Assembly (NCBI GenBank): GCA_002500925.1
Contig: DLTN01000074.1
Span: 18,237 to 26,365 of the forward strand
Direction: 5' to 3'
Origin: Gemmatimonadales bacterium UBA7835
GTDB lineage: Bacteria > Gemmatimonadota > Gemmatimonadetes > Longimicrobiales > Gaopeijiaceae
Length of the DNA stretch: 8,129 nucleotides
In this document: piece by piece, positions 6,045-8,129 of the stretch
Layout of the letters: the number at the start of each line of letters is the position of its first letter
Position numbering within the stretch: position 1 is the first letter of the stretch
Position numbers and translations under genes: made by a program
The notes under the pieces: generated by a model
What the model was told of the DNA's origin: nothing
Databases searched by the model: none
Seen by the model: the letters and a program-made list of their open reading frames with translations, nothing else

Positions 6045-8129
6045 ATGAGCGAGAACGAGAATCCGACCCCCGAGGCTGAACCTGCCATCACGGATGCCGG
6101 CAATGAGGCTCCCTCTGAATCTGATGAACTTGCCGAAGGTGAGGAAGTCATTGTCGATGCAATGACGGGGGAGGTTACCACCTTGTCTGCCGAAGAGGCA
6201 GCGGCTGAAGAAGCTGCAGAAAAAACCCAGTCTGCGGTATCAGTCCTGGATGTTCCTGAGGGCATCTCTCCCGAGTTGGTCTACGACCCCTACGGCGAAG
6301 AAGTTCTTTCAACGTCCAAAGAAGATTTTGAAGCGCTTCTGGAACAGTTCAGTGGAGGCTTCCAGGCGTTCCGTGAGGGTGAGATCGTTAATGCCACGGT
6401 TCTGCGCGTGACTAACGCCGTGGTCATACTCGAATTCGGTTTCAAGTCGGAGGGTTCGGTTGCCGTCGACGAGTTCAAGGACGCACCGGTCGAAGGTGAA
6501 GAAGTAGAGGTTCTCCTTGAGAGCTTGGAAGATGATGACGGAGTCGTTGTGCTTTCCAAAAAGAAGGCCGACTTCTTGCGCGTGTGGGAGAAGATCCGTG
6601 AGGCGCACGAGGCTGACCGTCCGGTCAAGGGGACATTGGTCCGTAAGATCAAGGGTGGGGTGACTGTTGATCTCATGGGTGTCGATGCCTTCCTGCCGGG
6701 TTCTCAGATAGCTCTGCGCCGAGTCCCGAATATTGAGGACCTGATCGGAGAGGTATATAAGTTCAAGATCATCAAGCTCAACAAGCGACGTCGTAACATC
6801 GTCGTGTCGCGCCGGGTAATTCTAGAAGGGGAACGCGAGAAGAAGCGCGAGACGCTCGTGAAAGAGCTTCTCGTCGGGCAGGTCCGCGAGGGTACTGTCA
6901 AGAATATCACCGACTTTGGTGCGTTCATTGATTTAGGTGGACTCGACGGCCTACTCCACATCACGGACATGTCCTGGGGCCGCGTAGGGCACCCGTCTGA
7001 GATGATTGATATCGGTGCAAAAATCGATGTTAAGCTTCTCGATATTGATTGGAACCGTGAGCGGATCTCGCTAGGTCTTAAACAGCTTCTTCCTTATCCA
7101 TGGACGGACATCGATAAGAAATATCCGGTCGGTGCACGTGTGCGCGGTCGTGTGGTGTCGATCACCAACTACGGTGCCTTTATTGAACTAGAGAAGGGTG
7201 TGGAAGGCCTAGTTCATATTTCCGAGATGTCTTGGACACGGAACGTCCGGCATCCATCCAAGGTTGTATCCATTGGTGAGAACATCGAGGCCGTAGTGCT
7301 TAAAGTCGATGCGGGCGATGAGAAGATCTCTCTCGGCATGAAGCAGATCGAGGAAGATCCGTGGCTCGCTTTACCGGTGAAATACCCGACCGGTACAAAG
7401 CTCGCGGGTGTGGTACGGAACCTTACGTCGTTCGGTGCATTCGTTGAAATCGAGGCCGGCATAGATGGATTGGTCCACGTATCGGACATGAGTTGGACTA
7501 AGAGGGTCGAGCACCCATCGGAGGTTGTCGAAAAGGGTCAGGACGTTGATGTCATGGTACTCGACGTGGATGCCGAGAATAAGCGCATAAGCCTTGGCGT
7601 TAAACAGCTAGTTGAAGATCCGTGGCCGCAAATTGCCGAGCAGTTTAGCTCCGGCTCAGAACCTGAAGGAACCGTAGCGAGATTGCAGGACAATGGGTTA
7701 GTCGTCGAATTGGGAGATGAAGTCGAAGGCTTCATCCCGGCTTCTGGAGCCGGTGTGGACGATCCAGAACTCCTCGATGAATATTACGGGAGAGGTGACG
7801 CACTATCACTGAGAGTAATCGAATCTGACGCGACGAACCGACGTATCACGCTCGAGGTGACGGAGGTGCCGGATCGCAAGACCCAGGAAGAGATCGAGGC
7901 TGCGCGCATCGCTGCTGTTGAAGAGGCGGCAGCCTTGGCGGCTGCTCAGACTGAGTCCGAAGCGGAGAGCGACGACGATTTCCGTCTGCGTCCGGGTCAG
8001 AAAGCTGATGCTGTTGAGGAGGCGGAGGCGACAGAAGTGACTCTAGCGCCGGCGGCCGAACGAGCTGCAGAACTCCAGGCACAAGCCGCTGCAGAAGCAG
8101 CAGGTAATGATGCTGAGCCGGTCGAAGAG
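6045..8129 (+). CDS. rpsA: 30S ribosomal protein S1 (3' end beyond window)
   Basis: S1 binds mRNA on the 30S subunit and helps unfold and position it during initiation. The frame is open for 695 codons from ATG 6045 and has not stopped at the last base. Residues 1-105 are an acidic, Ala/Glu-rich extension. Six S1 (OB-fold) repeats follow at about 109-172, 190-256, 275-346, 360-432, 447-519 and 534-604. Repeats 3-5 are the canonical ones (ITDFGAFIDL, ITNYGAFIEL, LTSFGAFVEI, each with a G-L-x-H-[IV]-[ST]-[DE]-M-S-W block), as in the RNA-binding core of known S1 proteins. Repeat 6 is divergent. Residues from about 605 on form an Ala/Glu-rich, probably helical or disordered tail. E. coli S1 has 557 residues, so both ends here are extended. 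The ribosome binding site is weak (GAGAAGAG); GTG at 6042 is an adjacent alternative start. Confidence 0.97.
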   Translation, partial: MSENENPTPEAEPAITDAGNEAPSESDELAEGEEVIVDAMTGEVTTLSAEEAAAEEAAEKTQSAVSVLDVPEGISPELVYDPYGEEVLSTSKEDFEALLEQFSGGFQAFREGEIVNATVLRVTNAVVILEFGFKSEGSVAVDEFKDAPVEGEEVEVLLESLEDDDGVVVLSKKKADFLRVWEKIREAHEADRPVKGTLVRKIKGGVTVDLMGVDAFLPGSQIALRRVPNIEDLIGEVYKFKIIKLNKRRRNIVVSRRVILEGEREKKRETLVKELLVGQVREGTVKNITDFGAFIDLGGLDGLLHITDMSWGRVGHPSEMIDIGAKIDVKLLDIDWNRERISLGLKQLLPYPWTDIDKKYPVGARVRGRVVSITNYGAFIELEKGVEGLVHISEMSWTRNVRHPSKVVSIGENIEAVVLKVDAGDEKISLGMKQIEEDPWLALPVKYPTGTKLAGVVRNLTSFGAFVEIEAGIDGLVHVSDMSWTKRVEHPSEVVEKGQDVDVMVLDVDAENKRISLGVKQLVEDPWPQIAEQFSSGSEPEGTVARLQDNGLVVELGDEVEGFIPASGAGVDDPELLDEYYGRGDALSLRVIESDATNRRITLEVTEVPDRKTQEEIEAARIAAVEEAAALAAAQTESEAESDDDFRLRPGQKADAVEEAEATEVTLAPAAERAAELQAQAAAEAAGNDAEPVEE

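Noticed and set aside
6290..6676. Minus-strand ORFs within rpsA (also 6704-6970, 7214-7489, 7846-8082)
   Set aside because: Ser/Thr/Pro/Gln-rich shadows of a highly conserved rpsA reading frame.
1..8129. CRISPR arrays, IS elements, tRNA genes, toxin-antitoxin or phage-defence modules
   Set aside because: I saw no regular repeats, transposase, tRNA-like folds or defence-family motifs on either strand.

Overview
No novel system stands out here. The window is a stretch of ordinary bacterial chromosome with a mostly housekeeping gene order, and its interest lies in details. The GC content is moderate, all but one of the genes run rightward, and both outer-membrane (TonB-dependent receptor) and Tat-exported products are encoded, so the source is a Gram-negative (diderm) bacterium. 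The style of the TonB receptor, the very long acidic/Ala-Glu-rich ribosomal protein S1 and the gene order suggest Gemmatimonadota or a relative. That is an inference from protein style, not a demonstrated placement.

Layout. At the left edge (1-134, minus strand) is the N-terminus of a Tat-exported protein that runs out of the window. A 225-bp divergent intergenic region follows, with a possible extended -10 promoter for the rightward gene. Then come a TonB-dependent outer-membrane receptor (360-2450, TTG start), RNase Z (2527-3477) and an unrecognised 116-residue protein whose ATG overlaps the rnz stop (3474-3824). Next are EPSP synthase aroA (3903-5195), cytidylate kinase cmk (5200-5886), a 158-bp leader holding two inverted repeats, and ribosomal protein S1 rpsA (6045 to beyond the right edge). 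rpsA is open for 695 codons and still unfinished at the last base.

How the genes fit together. aroA-cmk-rpsA is a widely conserved order linking aromatic amino acid synthesis, CMP/dCMP phosphorylation and translation initiation. Here tRNA 3'-end processing (rnz) and a small unknown gene sit in front of it. The 4-bp overlap rnz/unknown and the 4-bp gap aroA/cmk imply translational coupling within those pairs. The receptor and the Tat gene form a separate divergent pair and may not be functionally tied to the rest.

The best lead is at the start of aroA. A strong ribosome binding site (3836-3842) serves a GTG at 3851 that opens only 16 codons and ends one base before the apparent aroA GTG at 3903. 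Removing one G from the run of five at 3893-3897 would join the two into a normal-length EPSP synthase. The locus therefore has a frameshift (sequence error, mutation or programmed) or a coupled leader peptide.
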